A DNA stretch of 38,109 nucleotides from Anoxybacteroides voinovskiense. Its GTDB lineage: Bacteria; Bacillota; Bacilli; Bacillales; Anoxybacillaceae. A program made the translations under genes and the position numbers. The notes below the pieces were generated by a model. The model was not told where the DNA came from. It ran no database searches and saw nothing but the letters and a program-made list of their open reading frames with translations. Below, in pieces: positions 1 to 8,683 of this stretch; position 1 is the first letter of the stretch, and each line of letters starts with the position of its first letter. Location of the stretch: NCBI RefSeq assembly GCF_014196205.1, contig NZ_JACIDE010000029.1, positions 1 through 38,109 on the forward strand. The letters are read 5' to 3'.

Positions 1-16
1 TAGAAAACGCTTACAA
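1..16 (+). promoter_or_regulatory. cre-like CcpA site at window edge
   Basis: TAGAAAACGCTTACAA matches the cre consensus WTGNAANCGNWWNCAW at every constrained position except the second. Its promoter or target gene would lie left of the window or in the unassigned 17-155 stretch. A single site match in AT-rich DNA is weak evidence. Confidence 0.3.
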
Positions 17-155
17 ACACTGGGTTATTTAAACCAAATATATCCAGAGAATCGAAATATCAAAAAAAATCTCCCACAAACTCTTGACTCAATCCATTAG
101 CGAAAGAACGTTGCCGCATATGAAGGAGTATGTTATAGTGGAAAAATGGAGGGAT

Positions 156-189
156 GCCGTTATCACATATGTGTTAGCGGCTCTTTTTT
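156..189 (+). terminator. Rho-independent terminator-like hairpin upstream of dxs
   Basis: Bases 156-181 form an almost perfect 26-nt palindrome (GCCGTTATCACAT paired with ATGTGTTAGCGGC, one G-U and one mismatch), followed by CTCTTTTTT. It probably ends transcription entering from the left and insulates dxs. Confidence 0.65.
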
Positions 190-219
190 CGCTTTTATTC
201 GGAAAATCGCGCCGGAACA

Positions 220-248
220 TTTTTCTTTATTCGGTTATCATGTATAAT
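220..248 (+). promoter_or_regulatory. Candidate sigma-A promoter of the dxs operon
   Basis: A consensus -10 TATAAT (243-248), preceded by TG, lies about 60 bases before the dxs start and downstream of the hairpin at 156-189. The -35 at 17-bp spacing (TTTTTC) is poor, so the call rests on the -10 box and position. Confidence 0.35.
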
Positions 249-305
249 AATTAGTATCTGTATTATATCAGGGGACAGAGAACAAATGAAAGCGAGTGAT
301 CTCGT

Positions 306-2198
306 TTGGACGTAACGGAAATTAAAGATCCGCGCTTTTTAAAATCGCTATCGAAAGAACAGCTTGTTCAGCTTAGCGCGGACATTCGACAATTTTTAAT
401 TGAGAAGCTATCGAAGACAGGTGGACATATCGGACCAAACCTTGGCGTCGTCGAATTGACGATTGCACTTCATAAAGTGTTTGACAGTCCAAAAGATAAG
501 TTGTTATGGGATGTCGGTCATCAGTCGTATGTCCATAAAATTTTGACAGGACGTGCGCAAGCATTTGATACATTAAGACAATATAAAGGGCTTTGCGGCT
601 TCCCAAAACGAAGCGAAAGCGAGCATGACGTATGGGAAACAGGGCATAGCTCGACATCGTTATCGGCAGCGATGGGAATGGCGATTGCCCGCGATTTAAA
701 AGGGACAAATGAATACATCGTCCCGATCATCGGCGACGGGGCGCTGACAGGTGGGATGGCGCTTGAAGCGCTAAACCATATCGGCCATGAGAAAAAAGAT
801 ATTATCGTTGTGTTAAACGATAACGAAATGTCGATTGCGCCAAACGTCGGTGCGCTTCATAACGTGCTCGGTCGCTTGCGCACTGCTGGAAAATATCAGT
901 GGGTAAAAGACGAATTGGAAATGCTGTTGAAAAAAATACCGGCGGTTGGCGGAAAATTAGCCGCAACTGCTGAACGAGTGAAAGATAGCTTAAAATATTT
1001 GCTCGTATCAGGCGTCTTTTTTGAAGAGCTTGGTTTTACGTATCTTGGACCAGTCAACGGGCACGATTTCGATGATTTATTCGAGAATTTGCATTATGCG
1101 AAAAAAATTAAAGGCCCAGTGCTTTTACATGTCATCACGAAAAAAGGAAAAGGATACCATCCGGCAGAAAACGATAAAATCGGAACGTGGCATGGCACCG
1201 GTCCGTATAAAATCGAAACGGGCGACTTTTTAAAACCGGTGGACAGCGCCCCTTCTTGGAGTGAGCTTATTAGTGAAACGGTAAGAAAATTGGCGCGCAC
1301 GGACTCGCGCATTGTGGCGATTACGCCAGCGATGCCAGTCGGCTCTAAACTAGAAGGATTTGCGAGCGAATTTCCTGACCGGATGTACGATGTCGGCATT
1401 GCCGAACAACACGCAACGACATTGGCAGCAGGGCTTGCGACGCAAGGGATGAAGCCGTTTTTAGCTATTTACTCCACTTTTTTGCAGCGGGCGTATGACC
1501 AAGTCGTACACGATGTCTGTCGGCAAAATTTAAACGTCTTTTTTGCCATTGACCGTGCGGGGCTTGTTGGGGCGGATGGCGAAACGCACCAAGGGGTATT
1601 TGATATCGCCTTTTTGCGGCATGTGCCAAACCTTGTCCTCATGATGCCAAAAGATGAAAACGAAGGGCAGCATATGGTGTATACGGCGATTCAATACGAC
1701 GACGGACCGATTGCACTTCGTTTTCCGCGCGGCAACGGCCTTGGTGTCAAAATGGACGAAGAGCTTCGCGCGATTCCAATCGGTACATGGGAAGTATTGC
1801 GCGACGGACGTGACTTAGCAATTTTAACGTTCGGTACAACAATTCCGATGGCGCTAGAAGCGGCGGAAAAATTAGCAAAAGAAAACGTATCGGTCAAAGT
1901 CGTGAACGCCCGCTTCTTGAAACCGATGGATGAAGCGATGCTCCATGAGTTGTTAGAAAGCAATATCCCGCTGTTGACGATTGAAGAAGCAGCGTTGCAA
2001 GGCGGGTTCGGCAGTGCGGTGCTTGAATTTGCCCACGACCACGGCTACCATCAGTCCGTCATTCAGCGCATGGGCATTCCAGACCGCTTTATTGAACATG
2101 GAAGCGTCAAAGAGCTATTGCAAGAAATCGGCTTAACGACGGTACATGTTGTCGATCGGGTGAAAACAATGATACCAAAAAAACAAAAAAGGGCATGA
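306..2198 (+). CDS. dxs: 1-deoxy-D-xylulose-5-phosphate synthase
   Basis: This enzyme condenses pyruvate and glyceraldehyde 3-phosphate with thiamine diphosphate, the entry step of the MEP isoprenoid pathway (it also feeds thiamine and pyridoxal synthesis), in the cytosol. The 630-residue length is normal. Visible landmarks are His41 in GGHIGPNLG, the ThDP motif starting GDGALTGG at 143 and ending with Asn171, Glu367 in GIAEQHA, and His428 in THQG, followed by the C-terminal transketolase domain. The start is TTG at 306, the only usable one because an in-frame stop sits at 297-299; the ribosome site (GAAAG near 288-292) is weak. tlyA begins 3 bases after the stop, so the two are surely co-transcribed. 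ispA, the usual upstream neighbour, is absent from the window. Confidence 0.97.
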   Translation: MDVTEIKDPRFLKSLSKEQLVQLSADIRQFLIEKLSKTGGHIGPNLGVVELTIALHKVFDSPKDKLLWDVGHQSYVHKILTGRAQAFDTLRQYKGLCGFPKRSESEHDVWETGHSSTSLSAAMGMAIARDLKGTNEYIVPIIGDGALTGGMALEALNHIGHEKKDIIVVLNDNEMSIAPNVGALHNVLGRLRTAGKYQWVKDELEMLLKKIPAVGGKLAATAERVKDSLKYLLVSGVFFEELGFTYLGPVNGHDFDDLFENLHYAKKIKGPVLLHVITKKGKGYHPAENDKIGTWHGTGPYKIETGDFLKPVDSAPSWSELISETVRKLARTDSRIVAITPAMPVGSKLEGFASEFPDRMYDVGIAEQHATTLAAGLATQGMKPFLAIYSTFLQRAYDQVVHDVCRQNLNVFFAIDRAGLVGADGETHQGVFDIAFLRHVPNLVLMMPKDENEGQHMVYTAIQYDDGPIALRFPRGNGLGVKMDEELRAIPIGTWEVLRDGRDLAILTFGTTIPMALEAAEKLAKENVSVKVVNARFLKPMDEAMLHELLESNIPLLTIEEAALQGGFGSAVLEFAHDHGYHQSVIQRMGIPDRFIEHGSVKELLQEIGLTTVHVVDRVKTMIPKKQKRA

Positions 2199-2201
2199 AC
2201 G

Positions 2202-3035
2202 ATGAAGAAAGAACGGCTTGATGTACTATTAGTAGAACGTGGATTAGCAGAAACGCGCGAAAAAGCGAAACGGACGATTATGGCAGGGCTTGTTTATTCC
2301 AATGAAATGCGATTAGACAAGCCTGGCGAGAAAGTACCGGTCGATCTTCCGCTAACGGTGAAAGGAAATGCCATTCCTTACGTCAGCCGCGGCGGCTTGA
2401 AACTAGAAAAAGCATTGCGGACGTTTGATGTAACGGTGCAAGATAAAATTTTATTAGACATCGGCGCTTCGACTGGCGGGTTTACCGATTGTGCATTGCA
2501 ACACGGGGCGAAATTGTCGTATGCGCTCGATGTCGGGTACAACCAATTGGCATGGAAATTGCGCCAAGATGAGCGGGTAGTCGTAATGGAGCGCACGAAT
2601 TTCCGCTATGTCACGCCGGCTCACTTTACGAAAGGGCTTCCACAATTGGCAACGATTGATGTATCGTTTATTTCGTTGAAACTAATTTTGCCTGTGTTAA
2701 AAACGGTTCTCGTTCCAGGAAGCGATGTCATTGCATTAGTGAAGCCACAGTTCGAAGCAGGAAGAGAACATGTCGGCAAAAAAGGGATTGTGCGCGACGC
2801 GACGATTCATGAAGCGGTTCTCGTTTCGATCATCGAATTTGCGCTTTGCGAAGGATATGATGTGCTCGACGTAACGCATTCGCCGATTACTGGCGGCGAT
2901 GGGAATATTGAATTTTTGCTCCATCTTCGCTGGGAAGGAGAAAGAGAAAGAGGAAGCAACAAACTAGCAAAGCAGCCTAGCGACATCGTCAAACAAGCGC
3001 ACGAAACATTAGCGAACGGAGAGCCGAAGGAATAA
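2202..3035 (+). CDS. tlyA: TlyA family RNA 2'-O-methyltransferase (YqxC-like)
   Basis: The 277-residue protein has an N-terminal S4 RNA-binding domain (about 1-60) and an FtsJ/RrmJ-type SAM-dependent methyltransferase domain. The SAM motif [11 protein letters not shown] is at 86-96. A K-D-K-E set typical of 2'-O-methyltransferases is visible as Lys67, Asp153, Lys181 and Glu237. Mycobacterial TlyA methylates 16S and 23S rRNA and is also called a haemolysin; the Bacillus role is less certain, and rRNA methylation is the inference here. The start ATG lies 3 bases after dxs, with AAAAAAGGG in the dxs tail as ribosome site. The stop codon is inside the stem of a terminator (3029-3057). Confidence 0.93.
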   Translation: MKKERLDVLLVERGLAETREKAKRTIMAGLVYSNEMRLDKPGEKVPVDLPLTVKGNAIPYVSRGGLKLEKALRTFDVTVQDKILLDIGASTGGFTDCALQHGAKLSYALDVGYNQLAWKLRQDERVVVMERTNFRYVTPAHFTKGLPQLATIDVSFISLKLILPVLKTVLVPGSDVIALVKPQFEAGREHVGKKGIVRDATIHEAVLVSIIEFALCEGYDVLDVTHSPITGGDGNIEFLLHLRWEGERERGSNKLAKQPSDIVKQAHETLANGEPKE

Positions 3036-3057
3036 CAACTGTTATTCCTGTTTTTTT
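3029..3057 (+). terminator. Terminator or attenuator between tlyA and argR
   Basis: GGAATAACA (3029-3037) and TGTTATTCC (3040-3048) form a perfect 9-base inverted repeat with a two-base centre, followed by TGTTTTTTT. It starts over the tlyA stop codon and ends about 25 bases before the argR start, which leaves no room for a promoter after it. Confidence 0.75.
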
Positions 3058-3082
3058 GAAAAAAATGAGCGAGGTGTTCATG

Positions 3083-3532
3083 TTGAATAAAGGGCAACGC
3101 CATATTAAAATTCGCGAAATTATTACAAACCATGAAATTGAAACGCAAGACGAACTTGTCGATATGTTAAAACAGGCGGGATTTAACGTCACCCAAGCAA
3201 CAGTATCCCGCGATATTAAAGAATTGCAATTAGTGAAAGTCCCGATGATGAACGGGCGCTATAAATATAGCCTTCCAGCCGACCAACGGTTTAATCCATT
3301 ACAAAAACTAAAGCGGGCGTTAATGGATGCGTTCGTTAAAATTGACGGCGCTGGCCATTTGCTCGTCATGAAAACATTGCCGGGTAACGCTCACGCGATT
3401 GGGGCGCTTTTAGACAATTTAGATTGGCATGAAATCGTTGGCACGATTTGCGGGGACGATACGTGCCTTATCATTTGCCGGACGCCAGAAGATACCGAAG
3501 TCATTTCGCAGCGGCTATTAGATATGCTGTAG
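3083..3532 (+). CDS. argR: Arginine repressor ArgR/AhrC
   Basis: This hexameric, arginine-dependent regulator represses arginine synthesis and activates catabolism. The N-terminal winged-helix DNA-binding domain (about 1-70) carries [12 protein letters not shown]. The C-terminal domain has the arginine-binding and oligomerisation signature [15 protein letters not shown] chose TTG at 3083 (protein starts [12 protein letters not shown], 149 residues, as in other Bacillus and Geobacillus ArgR) with GAGGTG at 3071-3076 six bases upstream. ATG at 3080, one codon earlier, is the alternative; the longer frame from 3056 has no ribosome site. Its position before recN is conserved across Bacillaceae. 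A strong hairpin separates it from tlyA, so its expression is either read-through or from a promoter inside tlyA. Confidence 0.95.
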   Translation: MNKGQRHIKIREIITNHEIETQDELVDMLKQAGFNVTQATVSRDIKELQLVKVPMMNGRYKYSLPADQRFNPLQKLKRALMDAFVKIDGAGHLLVMKTLPGNAHAIGALLDNLDWHEIVGTICGDDTCLIICRTPEDTEVISQRLLDML

Positions 3533-3545
3533 GGGTGATTTCACG

Positions 3546-5267
3546 ATGCTTGCGGAATTGTCCATTAAAAACTTTGCGATTATTGAGTCGTTATCGATTT
3601 CGTTTGAAAAAGGGCTCACCGTGTTAACGGGGGAAACGGGCGCTGGAAAATCGATTATTATTGACGCGATTCATTTGTTGATCGGTGGACGAGGTTCAGC
3701 GGAGTTTGTCCGTTATGGCGAAGAGAGGGCAGAAATTGAAGGGCTATTTTTATTAAGCGACGACACGCACCCATGTTACGAAAAATGCGCGGAAGTAGGG
3801 ATTGAGATTAGCGAAGGGATGGTCGTATTGCGCCGCGAGATTTCAGTGAGCGGCAAAAGCGTTTGCCGTGTAAACGGAAAACTTGTGACGATGGCCGTCC
3901 TGCGCGACATCGGTTCCACGCTTGTCGATATTCACGGCCAGCACGAACACCAAGAGCTGATGGACCCGAATAAACATTTGCCGCTACTAGATGAATACGG
4001 CGGAAAAGAAATGAACGCTGCACTTGAAGAATACCGCGCCGTCTACGAAAAATATGAACAGCTGAAAAAACAGCTGCAAAAGCTAAGCGAAAACGAACAA
4101 CAAATGGCGCACCGGCTCGACTTATTAACGTTCCAGCTCGACGAAATTCAAAAAGCAAATTTGCAGCCGAACGAAGATGAACAGTTGATGGAAGAAAAAG
4201 TAAAAATTATGAACTTCCAAAAAATTTACGACGCGCTAAAAAACGGCTACGATGCATTATACGGCGAACAACGCGGGCTCGACTGGGTTGGACTAGCGAT
4301 GAGCCATTTAGACGATGTTGCCCATATCGATCCAGCGTTAAAAGAAGCGTACGAAACGATTGCCAATAGCTATTATTTGCTAGAAGAAACGGCATATAAG
4401 CTACGTGATGAACTAGAACAGCTAGAATACGATCCAAGCCGATTAGATTTCATTGAAGGACGATTAAACGAAATTAGCCATTTAAAACGAAAATACGGGC
4501 AGACGGTCGCGGAAATTTTACAATATGCTGAAAAAATCGCCGAAGAAATCGATTCGATTCAAAACCGCGACACGCGAATTCATCAGCTGCAAAAAGAGCT
4601 GCAATCGGTGACAGAAGATTTAGTCGTCGAAGCGAAAAACGTCACAAACGTGCGCATGAAGCATGCGAAAACACTCATTCAGCATATTCACCAAGAACTA
4701 AAAGATTTATACATGGAAAAAACGACGTTTGATATTGTATTTACGAAGCGCGAAGGAACGCTCGATGCGCCAATTATCGACGGCGTGCCAGTGAAGTTTC
4801 AAGCGGATGGCGTCGATGTCGTGGAATTTTATATTTCGACAAACGTTGGTGAACCGCTAAAACCGCTCGCCAAAATCGCTTCCGGCGGAGAATTGTCGCG
4901 CATTATGCTCGCATTAAAAAGCATTTTTTCGAAGCACCAAGGCGTGACGTCGATTATTTTCGATGAAGTCGATACTGGCGTGAGCGGCCGTGTGGCCCAA
5001 GCGATCGCCGAAAAAATTTACCGTGTTTCTGTCGGTTCGCAAGTGCTATGCATTTCCCACTTGCCGCAAGTAGCGGCGATGGCGGATACGCACTTATTCA
5101 TCGCGAAAGAAACGGACGGAACCCGGACGAAAACGTCGGTGAAAGTGTTGACAAAAGAAGAAAAAATTAAAGAAATTGGCCGGATGATTTCCGGTGTCGA
5201 AATTACGGAGTTAACGAAAGAGCATGCGAAAGAGCTGTTGGAATTAGCAGCCAAAATCAAAGGATGA
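3546..5267 (+). CDS. recN: DNA repair protein RecN
   Basis: RecN is an SMC-like ATPase that acts early in double-strand-break repair and helps gather broken ends. The N-terminal ABC half has the Walker A motif GETGAGKS at 29-36. A long charged coiled coil fills the middle (about 155-380). The C-terminal half has the signature SGGEL at 446-450 and the Walker B Asp473-Glu474 in IIFDEVDTGVSG. The length of 573 fits the family. It starts 13 bases after argR, preceded by AGGGGTGAT, so it probably shares argR's transcript. No SOS box is evident in the short gap. A clear terminator follows at 5269. Confidence 0.97.
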   Translation: MLAELSIKNFAIIESLSISFEKGLTVLTGETGAGKSIIIDAIHLLIGGRGSAEFVRYGEERAEIEGLFLLSDDTHPCYEKCAEVGIEISEGMVVLRREISVSGKSVCRVNGKLVTMAVLRDIGSTLVDIHGQHEHQELMDPNKHLPLLDEYGGKEMNAALEEYRAVYEKYEQLKKQLQKLSENEQQMAHRLDLLTFQLDEIQKANLQPNEDEQLMEEKVKIMNFQKIYDALKNGYDALYGEQRGLDWVGLAMSHLDDVAHIDPALKEAYETIANSYYLLEETAYKLRDELEQLEYDPSRLDFIEGRLNEISHLKRKYGQTVAEILQYAEKIAEEIDSIQNRDTRIHQLQKELQSVTEDLVVEAKNVTNVRMKHAKTLIQHIHQELKDLYMEKTTFDIVFTKREGTLDAPIIDGVPVKFQADGVDVVEFYISTNVGEPLKPLAKIASGGELSRIMLALKSIFSKHQGVTSIIFDEVDTGVSGRVAQAIAEKIYRVSVGSQVLCISHLPQVAAMADTHLFIAKETDGTRTKTSVKVLTKEEKIKEIGRMISGVEITELTKEHAKELLELAAKIKG

Positions 5268-5268
5268 A

Positions 5269-5296
5269 AAGCTATCCATTGTGGGTAGCTTTTTTT
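5269..5296 (+). terminator. Terminator after recN
   Basis: AAGCTATCC (5269-5277) pairs with GGGTAGCTT (5283-5291) around a 5-base loop and runs into TTTTTT. It ends the dxs-tlyA-argR-recN unit. Confidence 0.85.
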
Positions 5297-5384
5297 ATGC
5301 CCGAGGCGATTATATTTATGGCGATTAAGGCAAAATTAAAACTGTAGCCGCGAATGTAGGTGGGAGCGAGGAGAGTGAAAAGGG

Positions 5385-6671
5385 TTGATTACAGAAACGT
5401 TAAGAAAAATGGTGGGGGTCTTTCTCCTTGTTTCATTTGTCGTGCTTAGTATGTCAACACCAGTAAAAGAATATTTACACATTCCAAAGCAACTTGTCAT
5501 GTTTGAGGGAGAGAACGTAAGCTTCGCTTCTGCCTTACCGGTCCATGCAGAGGTGAAAGATGCTTTTCGTTCGATGGATGTGACAAAAACAGAGGACTCG
5601 CTTTCCCTTGAAGCGAAGCAGCGCGATGAGGGACAACTGATTTTAAATATGGGGGGAGTGCCAATTAAACAAATCGATGTAAAAGTACTCCCAAGCTTAA
5701 AAGTCGTTCCAGGTGGGCAGTCCATTGGAGTAAAATTAAATACAGTAGGGGTTCTTGTCGTTGGCTACCACCTAGTGGAAACAGAAGAGGGAAAAAAATC
5801 GCCAGGCGAACTTGCTGGCGTTCAAGTAGGGGATATTATTACAAGCGTCAATGGCAAACGAATCGAAAAGATGAGCGATCTTTCGCCGTTTATTGAGGAA
5901 GCAGGGAAAACAGGAAAGCCGCTAGAACTCAAGCTCCTTCGCGATCAACGTTCGATTGCGGCAAAGCTGACTCCGCTAAAAGACAAACAAGATGATGCTT
6001 ACCGCATCGGATTATATATTCGTGATTCCGCGGCAGGGATTGGAACGATGACGTTTTTTGACCCAGCTTCGAAAAAATACGGAGCGCTTGGGCACGTGAT
6101 TTCAGATATGGATACACGAAAACCAATTGTCGTGCAAGACGGGCAAATTATGAAATCAACTGTCACCTCGATTGAAAGAGGCAGCAGCGGAAGCCCTGGT
6201 GAAAAATTGGCGCGCTTTTCCGACGATAAAGAAGTAATCGGGAATATTACGAACAATAGTCCGTTTGGTATTTTCGGTACGTTATCGAAACCGGTGAAAA
6301 ACGGATTGTTTGACGAACCGATGCCGATTGCCTTATCAACCCAAGTAAAAGAAGGACCAGCGAAAATGTTGACGGTTATCGAAAACGATAAAGTCGAAGC
6401 GTTTGACATTGAAATTGTTCAATCCATTCCGCAAAAATTTCCTGCGACGAAAGGGCTTGTTATTCGCGTGACCGATCCTCGATTGTTGAAAAAAACAGGA
6501 GGAATTGTGCAAGGAATGAGCGGTAGCCCAATCATCCAAGACGGAAAACTTGTCGGTGCTGTTACCCACGTTTTTGTCAACGACCCGACGTCAGGGTATG
6601 GGGTGCATATTGAATGGATGTTGCATGAAGCAGGCATCGATTTATATAAACAAACGCAAAAAGCGAGCTGA
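5385..6671 (+). CDS. spoIVB: SpoIVB serine peptidase, forespore signal for sigma-K activation
   Basis: SpoIVB is secreted from the forespore into the intermembrane space. There it cleaves SpoIVFA, releasing SpoIVFB to process pro-sigma-K. The protein has an N-terminal membrane anchor (about 9-26), a PDZ domain (about 115-200) and an S55 peptidase domain. The catalytic residues are visible as His237 in GALGHVISD and Ser379 in GMSGSP. The length (428) and N-terminus match the B. subtilis protein as I recall it, which supports TTG at 5385 with AGGAGAG upstream rather than ATG at 5409. Forespore (sigma-F/sigma-G) control is expected, but I could not identify a convincing -35/-10 pair in 5297-5384. 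Confidence 0.97.
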   Translation: MITETLRKMVGVFLLVSFVVLSMSTPVKEYLHIPKQLVMFEGENVSFASALPVHAEVKDAFRSMDVTKTEDSLSLEAKQRDEGQLILNMGGVPIKQIDVKVLPSLKVVPGGQSIGVKLNTVGVLVVGYHLVETEEGKKSPGELAGVQVGDIITSVNGKRIEKMSDLSPFIEEAGKTGKPLELKLLRDQRSIAAKLTPLKDKQDDAYRIGLYIRDSAAGIGTMTFFDPASKKYGALGHVISDMDTRKPIVVQDGQIMKSTVTSIERGSSGSPGEKLARFSDDKEVIGNITNNSPFGIFGTLSKPVKNGLFDEPMPIALSTQVKEGPAKMLTVIENDKVEAFDIEIVQSIPQKFPATKGLVIRVTDPRLLKKTGGIVQGMSGSPIIQDGKLVGAVTHVFVNDPTSGYGVHIEWMLHEAGIDLYKQTQKAS

Positions 6672-6686
6672 AAACGCTCGTTTTTT
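6659..6686 (+). terminator. Terminator after spoIVB
   Basis: CGAGC (6664-6668) and GCTCG (6676-6680) pair, extended by an A run against TTTTTT. The spoIVB stop codon begins at the edge of the loop (6669). It separates spoIVB from the spo0A control region. Confidence 0.7.
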
Positions 6687-6765
6687 GTGTGAAAAAAGTC
6701 AATTTTTTTCTTTTTTTGCATAGATATTTGGTGTATGATTCGGTAAAATAATGACATAAAGATTT

Positions 6766-6783
6766 TTCGACAAATTCGTCGAA
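6766..6783. promoter_or_regulatory. Paired 0A boxes upstream of spo0A
   Basis: TTCGAC and GTCGAA form a 6-base inverted repeat with a 6-base centre. The left arm continues to TTCGACA, the complement of the core 0A box TGTCGAA. Spo0A~P autoregulates spo0A through such boxes in B. subtilis, so this is a likely Spo0A binding region. Confidence 0.6.
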
Positions 6784-6822
6784 GAACGTGGATTTTTGTG
6801 GATTTTTCGCGTTTAAAAAATA

Positions 6823-6851
6823 AAGGGATTTTTCGCCATCGTGTCGAATCG
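6823..6851 (+). promoter_or_regulatory. Sigma-H promoter of spo0A with overlapping 0A box
   Basis: AAGGGATTT (6823-6831) fits the sigma-H -35 RNAGGAWWW with one mismatch. GTCGAATCG (6843-6851) fits the -10 RNNGAATWW core, and the spacing is 11 bp. TGTCGAA, a core 0A box, occupies 6842-6848 over the -10. This mirrors the inducible Ps promoter of B. subtilis spo0A. Confidence 0.65.
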
Positions 6852-6900
6852 ATATAAAAGAAAAAAAACGCAATGAAATGGAAGTGGGGAGGAAAATTAC

Positions 6901-7680
6901 GTGAAGATTAAGGTGTGCGTTGCGGACGATAACCGCGAATTAGTTAATTTATTAGAAGAATATATTTCCAATCAACCGGATATGGAAGTAATCGGAGTGG
7001 CATATAATGGCCAAGACTGCTTATATATGCTTGAAGAAAAGCAGCCAGATATTTTGTTATTAGATATTATTATGCCGCATGTAGACGGCTTAGCGGTATT
7101 AGAAAAAATACGGATGAAGCGAGAAAAACAGCCGCACGTCATTATGCTTACAGCATTCGGGCAAGAAGACGTAACGAAAAAAGCGGTCGATTTAGGCGCG
7201 TCTTATTTTATTTTAAAGCCATTTGACATGGAAAACTTAGTAAGTCATATTCGCCAAGTGGCAGGAAAAGCAGCACCGGTCGTGAAAAAAGCGCCTATTA
7301 CATATCAAGTGCGCGACAATAAACCGAAAAATTTAGACGCCAGCATTACGAGCATCATTCACGAAATTGGTGTGCCAGCGCACATTAAAGGCTATTTATA
7401 TTTGCGTGAAGCGATTTCGATGGTATATAACGACATTGAACTGCTCGGTTCAATTACGAAAGTATTATACCCAGATATTGCGAAAAAGTATAACACGACC
7501 GCTAGCCGCGTCGAGCGGGCGATCCGCCATGCAATTGAAGTCGCTTGGAGCCGCGGCAACTTAGAATCCATTTCGTCGCTATTCGGCTACACCGTCAGCA
7601 TCTCCAAAGCGAAACCGACGAATTCCGAATTTATCGCGATGGTGGCTGATAAACTGCGGCTGGAACATAAAGCAAGTTAA
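6901..7680 (+). CDS. spo0A: Sporulation master response regulator Spo0A
   Basis: This is the phosphorelay end-point that switches cells into sporulation and away from transition-state gene expression. The receiver domain (about 1-120) has the acidic pocket Asp9-Asp10, phospho-acceptor Asp55 in LDIIMPH and Lys in FILKPF. A short variable linker follows (about 125-143). The C-terminal DNA-binding domain, with its recognition region [18 protein letters not shown], is nearly identical to that of B. subtilis. The start is GTG at 6901 with TGGGGAGG 8 bases before it. It is transcribed alone: a terminator precedes its control region and another follows. The upstream 229 bases hold a sigma-H promoter and 0A boxes; I could not define a clear sigma-A promoter. 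Confidence 0.98.
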   Translation: MKIKVCVADDNRELVNLLEEYISNQPDMEVIGVAYNGQDCLYMLEEKQPDILLLDIIMPHVDGLAVLEKIRMKREKQPHVIMLTAFGQEDVTKKAVDLGASYFILKPFDMENLVSHIRQVAGKAAPVVKKAPITYQVRDNKPKNLDASITSIIHEIGVPAHIKGYLYLREAISMVYNDIELLGSITKVLYPDIAKKYNTTASRVERAIRHAIEVAWSRGNLESISSLFGYTVSISKAKPTNSEFIAMVADKLRLEHKAS

Positions 7681-7682
7681 CG

Positions 7683-7720
7683 AAAAAGGTAGTCCGGTCG
7701 GGCTACCTTTCGTCGTTTTT
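7683..7720. terminator. Bidirectional terminator between spo0A and the YycC-like gene
   Basis: AAAGGTAGTCC (7685-7695) pairs with GGGCTACCTTT (7700-7710). The + strand continues into a T-rich run, and the - strand reads CCTTTTT after the stem. It serves both convergent genes and overlaps the 3' end of the - strand gene. Confidence 0.75.
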
Positions 7721-7849
7721 CGCTTTTTCTAGTTCCATTAATTTTTGGATTAAAATATGTTGCGGCATGTGCATCACTTGTTCAAGCGGAATCCCGAGCG
7801 CTTTCGCCAGCTTTTGTGCTGTTTCCAACGAAATTTGATGCGGACGCAT
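7703..7849 (-). CDS. YycC-like small protein
   Basis: A 48-residue protein starting MRPHQISLETAQKLAKALG and containing PLEQVMHMPQHIL, which I recognise as the YycC family of Bacillaceae; its function is unknown. The sequence reads as amphipathic helices with no membrane segment, and the QISLETAQKLAKALGIP stretch resembles a short helix-turn-helix-like or anti-sigma-type helix pair, though that is only a resemblance. The start ATG (7849-7847) has GGAGGGTG about 7 bases upstream on the - strand. It converges on spo0A, and its last codons are part of the shared terminator hairpin. Confidence 0.85.
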   Translation of the reverse strand: MRPHQISLETAQKLAKALGIPLEQVMHMPQHILIQKLMELEKAKNDER

Positions 7850-7865
7850 AACGATTCACCCTCCA

Positions 7866-7895
7866 TAGACATTTTTTTCGAAAGATGCATATAAT
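7866..7895 (+). promoter_or_regulatory. Sigma-A promoter of the glycerophosphodiesterase gene
   Basis: TAGACA (7866-7871, 5 of 6 to TTGACA) and TATAAT (7890-7895) are 18 bp apart, about 40 bases before the start at 7935. Confidence 0.65.
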
Positions 7896-7934
7896 TTTAC
7901 TATGTTTTTGTTTGGAGAGGAAAGGGGCAGAAGC

Positions 7935-8657
7935 ATGACAAAAATTTTTGCGCATCGCGGTGCAGCCGGCACGCATCCGGAAAACACGATGGTTGCCTTT
8001 TATGAAGCAGAACGCGTCGGGGCAGATGGAGTTGAATTAGACGTGCAAATGACAAAAGACGGGGCGCTTGTCGTCATCCATGACGAAACGGTTGACCGCA
8101 CGACCGATGGCACGGGGTGGGTCAAAGATTTTACGTACCGTGACTTACAATCGTTGCACGCAGGCTATAAATTTACTGAGCAATATTCAACGTGCCGCAT
8201 TCCACTTTTAGAAGAAGTATTGGCATGGATTTCTGGCACTTCTTTATTATTGAACATCGAGTTGAAAAACGGGCTCATTGTCTATGACCGGCTCGAGGAA
8301 AAAGTAATCGATCTAGTGAAACATTATCGACTCGAACCACGCGTCATTTTTTCCTCGTTCAACCATAATAGCATGGCTCGTTGCCGCCAGCTTGCCCCGA
8401 CGATTGAAACGGCGCTTTTGTATATGGAATCACTTTACCAGCCGTGGCAATACGTGCGCGTGTTAGGAGCAAAAGGGCTTCATCCATATTACCGCACCGT
8501 AACAGAATCGTTCGTCCGCGAAGCGCATCTTCATCACGTTCGCGTACGTCCGTTTACGATAAATAGCGAAGAAGCGATGAACACGATGTTTCGCTATGAA
8601 GTGGACGCGATTTTTACCGATTATCCGGAAAAAGCAAAGCAAATAAAAAAAGCCTGA
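7935..8657 (+). CDS. yqiK: Glycerophosphodiester phosphodiesterase (YqiK-like)
   Basis: A 240-residue GDPD-family TIM-barrel enzyme that hydrolyses glycerophosphodiesters to glycerol 3-phosphate and an alcohol. The signature residues are present: His7-Arg8-Gly9, the ENT at 16-18, the metal ligands Glu34 and Asp36 in VELDVQ, and His49-Asp50. No signal peptide is visible, so it should act in the cytosol. The start is ATG 7935 with AAAGGGG 7 bases upstream; the longer frame from 7902 starts over the transcription start region and lacks a ribosome site. Its place between spo0A and the DUF2627/bkdR pair matches B. subtilis yqiK. It has its own promoter and a shared terminator. Confidence 0.93.
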   Translation: MTKIFAHRGAAGTHPENTMVAFYEAERVGADGVELDVQMTKDGALVVIHDETVDRTTDGTGWVKDFTYRDLQSLHAGYKFTEQYSTCRIPLLEEVLAWISGTSLLLNIELKNGLIVYDRLEEKVIDLVKHYRLEPRVIFSSFNHNSMARCRQLAPTIETALLYMESLYQPWQYVRVLGAKGLHPYYRTVTESFVREAHLHHVRVRPFTINSEEAMNTMFRYEVDAIFTDYPEKAKQIKKA

Positions 8658-8683
8658 ACGGTTGTGTTCAGGTCATTTTTTTT
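8645..8683. terminator. Bidirectional terminator between yqiK and the DUF2627 gene
   Basis: CCTGAAC (8653-8659) pairs with GTTCAGG (8666-8672). Eight T's follow on the + strand and an A run precedes it, giving a T run on the - strand. The stop codons of both convergent genes touch the stem. Confidence 0.85.

Larger units (their letters stand above)
1..305. other. Gene-poor left edge upstream of dxs
   Basis: No convincing gene lies in these 305 bases. They hold a cre-like site at the edge (1-16), a near-palindromic hairpin with a T run (156-189), and a TATAAT box (243-248) that could be the dxs -10 element. In B. subtilis and its relatives xseA-xseB-ispA lie directly upstream of dxs; here ispA is not adjacent, so the upstream order has been altered or a spacer inserted. 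A 38-codon open frame with a good ribosome site (GTG at 138, stop at 252-254, preceded by GAAGGAG at 122-128) runs through the hairpin. I judge it more likely accidental. Confidence 0.7.
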
